This document shows, in pieces, positions 46,268-54,537 of a stretch of DNA of 64,000 nt. The stretch is from JBCDJI01 sp964351865 (GTDB lineage: Bacteria > Verrucomicrobiota > Verrucomicrobiia > Methylacidiphilales > JBCBYL01). Position 1 is the first letter of the stretch; each line of letters starts with the position of its first letter. The translations under genes and the position numbers were made by a program. Where the stretch lies: the NCBI GenBank assembly GCA_964351865.1, contig CAYGPJ010000011.1, forward strand, positions 46,996 through 110,995, written 5' to 3'. Below the pieces are notes generated by a model. It was not told the origin of the DNA. It did no database searches and was given only the letters and a program-made list of their open reading frames with translations.

Positions 46268-46692
46268 GGATTGATGTTAATCTTCAAGGCTTCACAGACT
46301 TTCCTCTGACATAAATCGAACGTTCCGAAACTCTGGCATCGGTGAAGTTCTGCGAATGCCACATGAATCACATCCAAACTACGTAACCGCAAAGTTGGCG
46401 TGTAGGTCGTAGAAATGCGTTCGGCACGCTCCCATACCTCTCTTCCTATCTTTTCATGCACAAAAAAACCGTTGGCACCCATTTCCAACCATTTGTCTAC
46501 AATTTGGTTTTTTTCGGTTTGTCCAATCCGCTTGTGAAACAACGCCAAATTCAGCGCATTTTCAAATTCCAATCGATTGAGGTCAGACAACAATACGGCA
46601 CGACGTTGGGATAACAACCAATCACGTCCCCGCTGGCTGTTGCTCTCTTGTAAAAAAAAACTGACCAGTAACGAAGTGTCTATACAAATCAC
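46258..46692 (-). CDS. vapC: VapC-like PIN-domain toxin
   Basis: A 144-aa PIN-domain ribonuclease. Acidic residues of the metal site are visible: D5 in ICIDTS, E43 in RLEFENA and D106 in SLDVIHVA. Paired with a Phd-like antitoxin gene ending 14 nt upstream, so it is a type II toxin-antitoxin system; the toxin would cut RNA when free. Antitoxin first, toxin second, as usual. Confidence 0.88.
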   Translation of the reverse strand: MICIDTSLLVSFFLQESNSQRGRDWLLSQRRAVLLSDLNRLEFENALNLALFHKRIGQTEKNQIVDKWLEMGANGFFVHEKIGREVWERAERISTTYTPTLRLRSLDVIHVAFAELHRCQSFGTFDLCQRKVCEALKININPMD

Positions 46693-46706
46693 GAATGAGA
46701 CCTCAA

Positions 46707-46961
46707 TCAGTAACGTTCTTCAGCACGCATGATATCGACGATGGAATCATCGAACTTAGGCAGGTGAGATAAACTGTTCTGAACGTCTTCTATCGCGCAC
46801 GCCCAGTCCAAGTCGCGTTCCCGTAGGTCATCTTCCACATAACGATCCAACCGATAGGCTTTATGGCCTCGCCGGGTAATCACCACTTTTTCACCACGAT
46901 CCACCATATCCAGCACCTTGGAAAGATGGTGCTGCGCGTCTCGAGTAGTAACTGTTTTCAT
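46707..46961 (-). CDS. Phd/YefM-family antitoxin
   Basis: From the ATG at 46961 the protein is 84 aa: MKTVTTRDAQHHLSKVLDMV is the DNA-binding start of the family, and the acidic C-terminus (DDSIVDIMRAEERY) is the toxin-binding tail. The frame is open to 47015 but residues before MKTV are not family-like. It neutralises the VapC toxin and should repress its own promoter. TTGACA on the minus strand at 46991-46996 could be a -35 box. Confidence 0.85.
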   Translation of the reverse strand: MKTVTTRDAQHHLSKVLDMVDRGEKVVITRRGHKAYRLDRYVEDDLRERDLDWACAIEDVQNSLSHLPKFDDSIVDIMRAEERY

Positions 46962-47202
46962 GTTGACATATTTGACGCACAATTTCTGCCTGTCAAGTGA
47001 CAAGGAAACCCGCAAACCAGAAAGCTCATCACCACCTGAAGCTCTCCCTGATCATACTCCAACCTGGGAGCAGCAATTAGCCCACAGCCGTACGCGGATC
47101 CAATGCGACTCCCTTGCCCGGTTTAGCGTCATTTGGCAGCTTGTCGCGCCGGAGCCTTGGCGTAGGAGGATATTTCGCGGTTGAGTCATTTTTTTGAGGG
47201 GA

Positions 47203-48210
47203 TTAAATCCACGACTGAGGCACCCAGCGGTAACCTTCACCTGCGGTCACAATATTCCCCAACGCCGGAAACGGCAGGTGAAAGCCGAAGACCGGCGTCC
47301 GCGTTTCAGCCAGTTGCTTAAACCAGAATTTCCTGCGCTCCACCGCCTGCTCCGGTTGAATATCGAAAGCGATATGCCACGTGGGATCGGCCAACATCAC
47401 CACATGGTTATGCGCCAGATCTACGATGTGAAACATTTCCTCCCCGCCGGAAACAATCCGGTAAACGGTATGCCCCGGCGTATGTCCCGCTCCGTCTTCC
47501 AGCGTAATCGAATCCAGCACCTGCGTCCCGAATGGCAGCACTTCCAGTCGCGACGCCAGCACATTCAAATTTCCGCGCGCCAGCTTCACCATCCCCTCAA
47601 TTCTTTCTTTCGGCAGCACCGACTTCGAAAAATCCGGCGACTCTGCTTGCCAGAACGCATGTTCTTTTTCACTGATCAGCACCTGAGCTTTCGAAAAAAC
47701 CACCTTGCCCTGATCATCTACTAATCCCCCGATGTGATCCGGATGCGCATGGCTCAGTAAAACGTGGGTCACGTCACCCGGCTCCAACCCCACCGTCTGC
47801 ATCTGCGCCAGCAGCCTGCCCGTCTGCGGGCCACGCGCCATTCCGTTGCCCCCATCAAACAGCACCACCTCCTGGCCCCGGCACAGCACCAGGATGTTAT
47901 AGTAAAATTGAATCGCATCGGCCGCCACCGCGGCCTGTTCCAGTGCCTGCCGCATCTGCGGTCGCGCCGCCGCGGGAAACATAAAGTTCAGCGCCCCCGC
48001 ATTCATCTGGCTGCCATCCGCCAGCGCAAACGCCTCCCACTCGCCCAACTGGAAGCGGTAACTCAGTGCATTCGAAAAATTCACCTCTGGTGCTACCGCA
48101 CGGGTCGTTGAAGAGATCAACGGTGAAAGCACCAATCCCGTCGTTGCCAATGAACCGATCGCCAAAAAGTCTCTGCGGTTCCATTCCGCCAGGGTGTGCT
48201 GATGATTCAT
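47203..48210 (-). CDS. Tat-exported MBL-fold metallohydrolase
   Basis: A 335-aa metallo-beta-lactamase-fold protein with a twin-arginine signal (NRRDFLAIGSLATTG). The metal motif is HAHPDH, followed by further ligands in GHTPGHT and DLAHNH. It is exported folded, so the metals are likely inserted in the cytoplasm. Substrate unknown: quorum-signal lactonases and other hydrolases of this fold share the same motif. Single gene, divergent from the PEP-CTERM gene, with a REP palindrome between. Confidence 0.88.
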   Translation of the reverse strand: MNHQHTLAEWNRRDFLAIGSLATTGLVLSPLISSTTRAVAPEVNFSNALSYRFQLGEWEAFALADGSQMNAGALNFMFPAAARPQMRQALEQAAVAADAIQFYYNILVLCRGQEVVLFDGGNGMARGPQTGRLLAQMQTVGLEPGDVTHVLLSHAHPDHIGGLVDDQGKVVFSKAQVLISEKEHAFWQAESPDFSKSVLPKERIEGMVKLARGNLNVLASRLEVLPFGTQVLDSITLEDGAGHTPGHTVYRIVSGGEEMFHIVDLAHNHVVMLADPTWHIAFDIQPEQAVERRKFWFKQLAETRTPVFGFHLPFPALGNIVTAGEGYRWVPQSWI

Positions 48211-48283
48211 ATAGCTACTCTTAGCCCTGAAGTCTGAAATCTCAAGTCCTCAGCATGTCAGTTGCATTTCCTGTGTTGGCTTT

Positions 48284-48327
48284 AAAAGGGACGGAGGAGT
48301 TCATGCATGAACTCCTCCGTCCCTTTT
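48284..48327. repeat. REP-like perfect palindrome (44 bp), AAAAGGGACGGAGGAG arms
   Basis: Perfect palindrome centred on ATGCAT, identical to the one at 53121-53164. Both share a further ~40 bp on the right (CCCTATGA.ACAGATTGAATACAA), so the repeat unit is larger than the palindrome. Confidence 0.9.
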
Positions 48328-48458
48328 ATTCGAACACCCTATGATACAGATTGAATACAAAATACTCTACAGTCTGGAAATGTTCACCTCTCACTATTTT
48401 AGTGAAACATTCATAGCCTGATGTTTCACCCTCAGCACCTCATCATTTCAGACATCTT

Positions 48459-49247
48459 ATGAAGCTCATATTCTACAGCTTGCTTGGATCCGTTTTTGTG
48501 ATGTTGGCGTCTGTAGAAACCCACGCCGCTATGACGAATCTGGTCGTGAATGGTGAGTTCGAGTCGCCTTCCTTCTCGGGCGACTGGGCTAAATACGCCC
48601 ACAATTCCGGTGCACTCGGATCGCAGTGGAACACCCAGTCCTTTAATAACTTTCAATTAAACCGCCAAGGTTTTAGAGCACCCACGACGGGTGCAGATAG
48701 CAACCCCAGCGGTCAGTATCTCGAAGTCAGAGGGGACAGCAGCAGTGGCATTATTACGCTGACGATCAACGTCCCAAGCAACATTGTGGCTGGCTCGAAT
48801 GCCACCTTCAACTTCGATTCCCATTCCCTCAACAATGGGGGCGCGTCTCTCACCAGCGGCGTTTACCGCATTCAGGTCGCCGGGGTGAATGCTTTCGATT
48901 CCACTCCCACCAATACCAGTAATGTGAGTAACGCATGGAGAACTTACACTCAAAGCCTGACTTTATCGCCGGGCGACACCGTGACCGTCACCTGGCAGGA
49001 AACGGGTGGTTCCAATATCGGAGTTGGTTTACAGATCGACGATGTCGAACTGCTCGCTCAAATCGTACCGGAACCTGCCACCATCGGGGCACTTAGTCTG
49101 GCGGCCTTTATGTTTCTTTCGTCGATGCGACGAAAAAGGCGTTACGTTCCTCTCTCCGCGTTGCTTAGAGTGCCTTTGCTTTCAAAGAAACACTCCCATC
49201 ACTCCAATCGCGGATCAAATACGAAGGTCTCAGCTGTCTCGATTTGA
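48459..49247 (+). CDS. PEP-CTERM protein with an extra C-terminal tail
   Basis: A 262-aa exported protein: signal peptide (about 1-24), a beta-sandwich body (NLVVNGEFESPSFSGDW, QTGG..IDDVEL style, as in DUF642-like or CBM-like proteins), and a PEP-CTERM signal VPEPATIGAL, hydrophobic helix, RRKRR. Normally the protein ends at the basic residues, but this frame runs on for about 35 more residues and overlaps the convergent RES gene by 49 bases. The tail is probably due to a lost stop codon. Sorting by exosortase may be disturbed. Confidence 0.8.
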   Translation: MKLIFYSLLGSVFVMLASVETHAAMTNLVVNGEFESPSFSGDWAKYAHNSGALGSQWNTQSFNNFQLNRQGFRAPTTGADSNPSGQYLEVRGDSSSGIITLTINVPSNIVAGSNATFNFDSHSLNNGGASLTSGVYRIQVAGVNAFDSTPTNTSNVSNAWRTYTQSLTLSPGDTVTVTWQETGGSNIGVGLQIDDVELLAQIVPEPATIGALSLAAFMFLSSMRRKRRYVPLSALLRVPLLSKKHSHHSNRGSNTKVSAVSI

Positions 49248-49663
49248 ATCCGCTTAAATTCCGGGTGCCGCGGGTTCAATAAATAATTTTTCTCTTCCGG
49301 AATAATAGAACTCCAGACTTGTAACACCGGTTTTTTTCCTGATTTGAGCCACCGATCGCCCACGACTTGCGTGGCTTGCGTGACGACCGGAGCACGCAGT
49401 GCGTTCTGTAAATGGGAATCGGAAATATCCACTTTATCCACCCACTTGGATGCAAACTGTACTTCGTATCTCCGCCAAATCATCCCCTTTTCTTCCCCCG
49501 CCAGATGCACCAGCATTTCCAAAGCCGCTAAGGCTCGGCTACCGGCCACATACACCGCAGGCAATCCGGGAGAATTCCAGCGGCCTCCATACAAACGTGC
49601 CCCTTCCCCGTCAAAAGCAGTCGCTGCACGCCGTGCCGTCACGATCCGCCAGGCCGATGGCAT
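49199..49663 (-). CDS. RES-domain toxin
   Basis: A 154-aa RES-domain protein. The name-giving residues are visible: R near the start (SAWRIV), E in ALEMLVHL, and S in VWSSIIPEE; GARLYGGRWNSPG is the typical NAD-binding start. RES toxins such as MbcT and ParT destroy or transfer NAD+. The antitoxin gene ends 2 nt upstream, confirming a Xre/RES type II pair. Confidence 0.9.
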   Translation of the reverse strand: MPSAWRIVTARRAATAFDGEGARLYGGRWNSPGLPAVYVAGSRALAALEMLVHLAGEEKGMIWRRYEVQFASKWVDKVDISDSHLQNALRAPVVTQATQVVGDRWLKSGKKPVLQVWSSIIPEEKNYLLNPRHPEFKRIQIETAETFVFDPRLE

Positions 49664-49665
49664 GG

Positions 49666-50106
49666 TTAGTTAAAAACTCCATGCTCGATCCGACCCAGCA
49701 CCCGCTCCACTTCCCGTGCGCCGATTTCTGTTTCCGCAAATTGCAACGGCGTCTCCCCGCCCAAAGCCCGTGCTGAACGCTTCATCCAACGGGCCGCAGC
49801 AGGTTCCTCCCTCAGCACGTGTACCGCCTGGCCGAACAACCGGGCGTAACGCACCAATCGATCCGATTCCTGCATGTCCAACCGACCCGCTTTGCGCCGC
49901 CTCATCAATGTGCTGCGGGAAATACCCAAAACCTGCGCAAAAGCTTCCGGCGGCATTTCCAGCATGGCGCTCAAAGCCTCAAATTCATCAACCGGTAACC
50001 CCTGCCGGATCCGCACCAGCGCTTCATCTATCCGCGTTTCGTGCTGCGGGCACACCCCATAGATCAACGCATCTTCCTGCAACCGCCTCTTACCACCCTT
50101 TTTCAT
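49666..50106 (-). CDS. Xre/MbcA/ParS-type antitoxin (DUF2384)
   Basis: A 146-aa antitoxin with a HTH region (FAQVLGISRSTLMRRRKAGRLDMQESDRLVRYARLF) and a C-terminal DUF2384 toxin-binding part (ALGGETPLQFAETEIGAREVERVLGRIEHGVF). It neutralises the RES toxin and probably represses its own operon. CATATG-centred palindromes at the start codon could be the operator. Confidence 0.9.
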   Translation of the reverse strand: MKKGGKRRLQEDALIYGVCPQHETRIDEALVRIRQGLPVDEFEALSAMLEMPPEAFAQVLGISRSTLMRRRKAGRLDMQESDRLVRYARLFGQAVHVLREEPAAARWMKRSARALGGETPLQFAETEIGAREVERVLGRIEHGVFN

Positions 50107-50131
50107 ATGAAACTTAACATAGTCTCATATG
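50102..50131. promoter_or_regulatory. Possible operator of the Xre/RES operon
   Basis: TTCATATGAA (50102-50111, covering the start codon) and a second CATATG at 50126-50131 are 22 bp apart, about two helical turns. Position at the antitoxin start fits autorepression; not proven. Confidence 0.4.
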
Positions 50132-50148
50132 GAATTAAATACAAGATC

Positions 50149-52395
50149 TTACATCAACTGATACGCATCGATATCCACCGTCACGAAAACCCCATCCGGC
50201 CAGCGCTCGCCCAGCAGCACCGAGGCAATGCGACGACTCAGCGCGGGCATGTTGCCGGTAAAGCACATCACCTGATAGCGGAACTGATTGCGGATCTTTT
50301 CTATGGGCGCCGGTCCCGCCGCGCTGATCTGAATCTCCTGCGACTGAAATCGCTCCAGCCGTTTGCTCACTTGCTCGGCACAAAACTTCGCTTTGTCTTC
50401 GTCGCGAGCCCGTATATTAATCACCGCACAACGCCGGAACGGCGGAAACATCTGCGCCTTACGAAACTCCAGCTCGTGATCAATAAATCCATTCACATCG
50501 TGATGCCGCGCAAACTGGATCGCCGGGTTGAAGGGGCTGAACGTCTGCAGGAACACCTCGCCCGGCTTATCGCCACGACCGGCCCGACCGGACACCTGCA
50601 CCAGTTGATCAAAGACCCGCTCCGCCGCTCGAAAATCCGGCATCTGCAGCGCCCCGTCCACGTTAATAATTCCCACACAAGTCACATTCGGAAAATCCAA
50701 CCCCTTGGTAATCATCTGAGTACCGATCAGCAGGTCGAGTTCCCCTTTACGAAATTTCGTCAGTGCTTCTTCATAGGCGCCCTTACCGCGCATGCTGTCG
50801 GAGTCCATCCGTTGCCAGCGGGCTTTTGGAAACAACCGCGCCACCACATCCTCAATCCGCTGGGTGCCGGTGCCCCCGTATTTAAAATCCAGGAAGCCGC
50901 ATTCCGGACACTGCCCGGGCACATCGTCAAAGTGATCGCACAAATGACAACGCATTTCACCATCGGTGCGGTGAAAGGTCATCGGCACACTGCAGGCCGG
51001 ACACTCGGCCACATGTCCGCATTTCGTGCACTGCAAGCTGGTCGAGTAGCCACGGCGATTCAGAAACAGGATGGTTTGTTCGCCTTTGGCCAAGCGGCCA
51101 TGAATCGCCTGCTGCAATGGAGTTGCCAAGATAAACCCATCGGGACCCGATTGTTTTTCTTTGCGCAGATCAACGACATGGATGACCGGCAGTTTACGTT
51201 GGTCGGTGCGCTTGGTCAGGCGTGTCAGTCGGTATTTATCCGTGCGGGCATTATGCACCGACTCCAGCGACGGCGTGGCGGACCCCAGCACCACCACGGC
51301 TTTCTCCCAGCCCCCCCGCACCACCGCCAGATCCCGCGCATGGTAGCGCGGTGCATCTTCCTGTTTGAAACTCTGCTCATGTTCTTCATCTACAATGATG
51401 ACGCCGGTATTGGTCAGCGGCGCAAAGATGGCCGAGCGGACGCCAATGACGATAGAGGCTTCGCCTTTGCGAATCCGTTGCCACTGGTCATGCCGTTCAC
51501 CGGAGGACAGGTGGCTGTGCAGCACCGCGATTTTGATACCCTGATGTTCGAAGCGACTGCGGAAACGATCCACCGTTTGCGGCGTCAGGGAAATTTCCGG
51601 CACTAACACCAGTGCCTGCTTGCCTTCTTTCAAAACCTCATCAATCAGTCGCAGATAAATCTCGGTTTTGCCACTGCCGGTCACCCCGTGCAGCAGCACC
51701 GGTCGCGGCGATTCCGCTTGCCGCTCTTCGCGAATCTCGCGCAACACCGCTTCCTGCTCATCGGTCAGGGTCAATGCCTGCCCCTCGTTGCGCGCCGGGG
51801 CGGTAAAGGGATCCCGTTCCTTGGCTTTCGCCGCCAATGTCACCAATCCTTTTTTCTCCAAACTACGCCAGGTGCCCTGCGTCGTGCCGGTATCGCGACA
51901 CAGCACCGCCAACCAGCCGCCCCCCTGCTCGATGAGAATCTTTAATGCCCGCTGCTGAGCTTTGGCGGATTTCGGCAGGCCCGCGGCTTCCACCGAGTCC
52001 ACCACTGCCTCCACCCACAACTGCTCCTTGAAGCCGCGGGTGCGGGAGCGCAGCAGATCGGGCACCATGCTTTTAAGCACTTGTGTGACTTCACAGCAGT
52101 AGTAGCCAGCCATCCAATGCGTCAGCCGAATTAACACCGAGGGAATCAGTGGTTCCGCATCGACGATTTCCAGCACATTACGGCATTTATCAACTTCCGG
52201 CGCATCCGGAAATCCGACCACATAGGCAAAGGTATCTTTTTTCCCCCACGGCACACGCAGCCGATGCCCCAACTCCACTTGCTCCGCCATCGCAGTCGGC
52301 AGCATATAATCCAGACAACGCTCGAAAGCACACTCGGGCACCACCCGCACGATGCGTCCGGTTTGAGTGCTCTCCAATATTCCTGCTAATTCCAT
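50149..52395 (-). CDS. priA: Primosomal replication restart helicase PriA
   Basis: A 748-aa 3' to 5' DNA helicase that reloads the replisome at stalled forks. Helicase motifs GVTGSGKTE (Walker A), DEEHEQSFKQ (DEAH-like box), GSATPS and SGRAGRGDKPG are present, and the zinc-binding insert has eight Cys (CTKCG, CPAC, CHLCD, CPECG). The N-terminal part is the fork-binding domain. Length is normal. A very long open frame on the opposite strand is a shadow of this gene. Divergent from the lytic transglycosylase with 49 bp between. Confidence 0.97.
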   Translation of the reverse strand: MELAGILESTQTGRIVRVVPECAFERCLDYMLPTAMAEQVELGHRLRVPWGKKDTFAYVVGFPDAPEVDKCRNVLEIVDAEPLIPSVLIRLTHWMAGYYCCEVTQVLKSMVPDLLRSRTRGFKEQLWVEAVVDSVEAAGLPKSAKAQQRALKILIEQGGGWLAVLCRDTGTTQGTWRSLEKKGLVTLAAKAKERDPFTAPARNEGQALTLTDEQEAVLREIREERQAESPRPVLLHGVTGSGKTEIYLRLIDEVLKEGKQALVLVPEISLTPQTVDRFRSRFEHQGIKIAVLHSHLSSGERHDQWQRIRKGEASIVIGVRSAIFAPLTNTGVIIVDEEHEQSFKQEDAPRYHARDLAVVRGGWEKAVVVLGSATPSLESVHNARTDKYRLTRLTKRTDQRKLPVIHVVDLRKEKQSGPDGFILATPLQQAIHGRLAKGEQTILFLNRRGYSTSLQCTKCGHVAECPACSVPMTFHRTDGEMRCHLCDHFDDVPGQCPECGFLDFKYGGTGTQRIEDVVARLFPKARWQRMDSDSMRGKGAYEEALTKFRKGELDLLIGTQMITKGLDFPNVTCVGIINVDGALQMPDFRAAERVFDQLVQVSGRAGRGDKPGEVFLQTFSPFNPAIQFARHHDVNGFIDHELEFRKAQMFPPFRRCAVINIRARDEDKAKFCAEQVSKRLERFQSQEIQISAAGPAPIEKIRNQFRYQVMCFTGNMPALSRRIASVLLGERWPDGVFVTVDIDAYQLM

Positions 52396-52444
52396 CTATT
52401 CGCTTCCCATGGACAATGAGCTTATGCTTTAGTTCAGATAGCCC

Positions 52445-53083
52445 ATGAATAAGCGTATCAAACTCCGCGACGCCGGCATCCTCATTGCGGTGTCCATCCT
52501 GCCTATTTTACTGGTAGCTGCCACGCTTTTCTGGTGGGAAGTTGAACTGGAAGAACAAGGGCAATACAATGCCCTCATCCTCTCGGCCGCCCGCAGATAT
52601 GAGGTGCCCAAGGAACTGATCAAAGCCGTCATCTGGCGTGAAAGCCGTTTCCAGTACGACGCCCATGGCGCCGCGGATGAACGCGGCCTGATGCAGGTCA
52701 CTCCCGCCGCCGGTATGGACTGGGCCAAATCCGAGCGGCTGAAAAATTTCAACCCCAATGATCTCTTTAACCCGCGCACCAACATTAATGCCGGCACCTG
52801 GTATCTTGGCCGGGCACTGAAACGCTGGCAGGCGGCCGACAACCCCATCCCCTTCGCTCTCGGTGAGTACAACGCCGGACCGGTTCACGCCCGCCGCTGG
52901 TCGAAAGAAATCGATTCTCTGCAGGCCGAAGCTTTCTTAGAGGTCATGGATTACCCGACCACTAAACAATACATTTTAGACATTTCCGAGCGCATGGAAA
53001 TTTACCAGCAAAACCCCTCGCCCAATCCCATTGATTTTGTGAAGGACAAAGCTGCTATCTACTGGAAAAAACTGCGTCCCTAG
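52445..53083 (+). CDS. Membrane-anchored lytic transglycosylase (SLT domain)
   Basis: A 212-aa peptidoglycan lyase. An N-terminal membrane helix (about 10-30) precedes a single SLT domain: WRESRF with catalytic E66, ERGLMQVTP, DLFNPRTNINAGTWYL, and FALGEYNAGP. It cuts the glycan strand between MurNAc and GlcNAc, forming anhydro ends, on the outer side of the inner membrane. Similar in layout to MltE or Slt-like housekeeping enzymes. Followed by a REP palindrome. Confidence 0.93.
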   Translation: MNKRIKLRDAGILIAVSILPILLVAATLFWWEVELEEQGQYNALILSAARRYEVPKELIKAVIWRESRFQYDAHGAADERGLMQVTPAAGMDWAKSERLKNFNPNDLFNPRTNINAGTWYLGRALKRWQAADNPIPFALGEYNAGPVHARRWSKEIDSLQAEAFLEVMDYPTTKQYILDISERMEIYQQNPSPNPIDFVKDKAAIYWKKLRP

Positions 53084-53120
53084 AGCATATTGTCGATACA
53101 TGGCCGCACGATGACGCCTT

Positions 53121-53164
53121 AAAAGGGACGGAGGAGTTCATGCATGAACTCCTCCGTCCCTTTT
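53121..53164. repeat. REP-like perfect palindrome (44 bp), AAAAGGGACGGAGGAG arms
   Basis: Identical to the palindrome at 48284-48327, with the same right-hand flank of about 40 bp. Lies after the transglycosylase stop codon and may double as a terminator. Confidence 0.9.
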
Positions 53165-53297
53165 ATACGCCCACCCTATGAGACAGATTGAATACAAAAT
53201 GCTCTAGAAACAGACAAATCACGTCACTTAAATTATTTATTAGCAGAATTAATGATTAAGTATTTATCTCGCAAACCACGCTAATTGCTTGTCAGCA

Positions 53298-53312
53298 AAT
53301 ACGTAAATTCAT
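53298..53312 (+). promoter_or_regulatory. Distant match to the polysaccharide-cluster element
   Basis: AATACGTAAATTCAT on the plus strand, 13/15 to the cluster consensus AGTGCGTAAATTCAT, ending only 16 bp before the regulator ATG at 53329. The short distance would suit a repressor site. One isolated match, so chance is possible. Confidence 0.35.
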
Positions 53313-53328
53313 ACAATAACGACTGTAG

Positions 53329-54492
53329 ATGTCCCAGTCCTCTAAAAAAGAAACGGTTAAATTATCCTTCGATCAAAAAGAACGTGCACTGGCTGTGCTA
53401 CGCGCCCTGATCCGCAGTCATTATTTCGGTCAGCACGTCCCGGATGATGCCACGCTAAGCCGCTTGTTACGCATTCCGCGTTCCTCCCTGCTACTCGCCA
53501 TCAACACCCTGACCGCCACCAAAGTCATCACCCCATCCCAGGACGGCGATGGCTGGGATGTCGTCCAAAAAGCTACCGTCAATAAAATGGGAAGTGTCGC
53601 TTTCGTGGTCAATACGGACGCCCTCACCGGTTGGCAGAGTCTCTATCAGGACTGGCTGATCGGCTTTGAGGAAATCATGCATCAGGAACGCTATAATGTT
53701 CAGATTCTTTATGGCTTCAAATCCGTATCGGAAAAAACCCAAGCCATCACCAAATTCCGCGCCGAAGGCGGCATGGGGTGCGTGCTCGTCAGTCGCACCG
53801 AACCTGCCATCCGCCGACACGTCATCGATTCTGAAATTCCCGCGTTAATGCTGGGTAACGACAACCTGTTTGAAGAGGAACTGGGCTGCATCAGCACCGA
53901 CGACTCCGCCGGCGTTCAAAAAGCTGTCGAATTTCTGATCAGCCGCAATCACCGGAACATCTCCATGTATGCCACCGGATTAGCATTACATGAAGGCTAC
54001 GATGAGCGCTACCACTCCTATCAACGCGCAATGCGGCAGCATCATCTGGCCGCCCACAGCGAACTGGCATTTTCAGAAGCACACAACGACCTGACCGCCC
54101 GCCGAGCCGCCGACGTCGTGCTCAGAATGAAGCAGCGACCCACCGCTATCTTATGTGCTTCCGACCGCGAAGCCTTCGAGTTGGTTTCCGAACTCCGCCA
54201 CCTCGATATTAAAGTGCCGGAAGAAATCAGCATCATCGGATTTGATAATAACTATTTTGGCACCCTGCTGGATCCACCCATGACCACTATCGATATCTAT
54301 GCTCCCAACATGGGCCAGATCGCGGCAAATTACCTGCTGAATGAAATGCAGGCGCCGCAACTGCCCCTCAGGATTCTCACCCCCACTGAGGTGATTGTCC
54401 GCAGCTCTGTCATCGAGTTGGACCAAAAACGGGGAAGTGTAGACCATCAGGCTCCCTTCAGTGGCGACAGCGAGCGTATTTTGAGCTTTTAA
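53329..54492 (+). CDS. GntR-like HTH regulator with LacI-type sensor domain
   Basis: A 387-aa transcription regulator. The N-terminal winged helix-turn-helix (about 15-85; LSRLLRIPRSSLLLAINTLTATKVI) is GntR-like, and the rest (about 90-370) is a sugar-binding LacI/PBP fold (GSVAFVVNTD, AILCASDREAFELVSEL, ISIIGFDNNYF). It probably senses a sugar or sugar derivative. The SLC13 transporter gene starts 45 bp downstream and may be its target. Confidence 0.88.
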   Translation: MSQSSKKETVKLSFDQKERALAVLRALIRSHYFGQHVPDDATLSRLLRIPRSSLLLAINTLTATKVITPSQDGDGWDVVQKATVNKMGSVAFVVNTDALTGWQSLYQDWLIGFEEIMHQERYNVQILYGFKSVSEKTQAITKFRAEGGMGCVLVSRTEPAIRRHVIDSEIPALMLGNDNLFEEELGCISTDDSAGVQKAVEFLISRNHRNISMYATGLALHEGYDERYHSYQRAMRQHHLAAHSELAFSEAHNDLTARRAADVVLRMKQRPTAILCASDREAFELVSELRHLDIKVPEEISIIGFDNNYFGTLLDPPMTTIDIYAPNMGQIAANYLLNEMQAPQLPLRILTPTEVIVRSSVIELDQKRGSVDHQAPFSGDSERILSF

Positions 54493-54537
54493 GTCTCGAC
54501 GATCTCGCATAGACGGGATTGACCCGTTATTCCCACT

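Noticed and set aside
50041..51606. Open frame of 521 codons on the plus strand
   Set aside because: It lies wholly opposite priA, whose helicase and zinc motifs are complete; the plus-strand translation is rich in Arg, His and Pro and has no domain.
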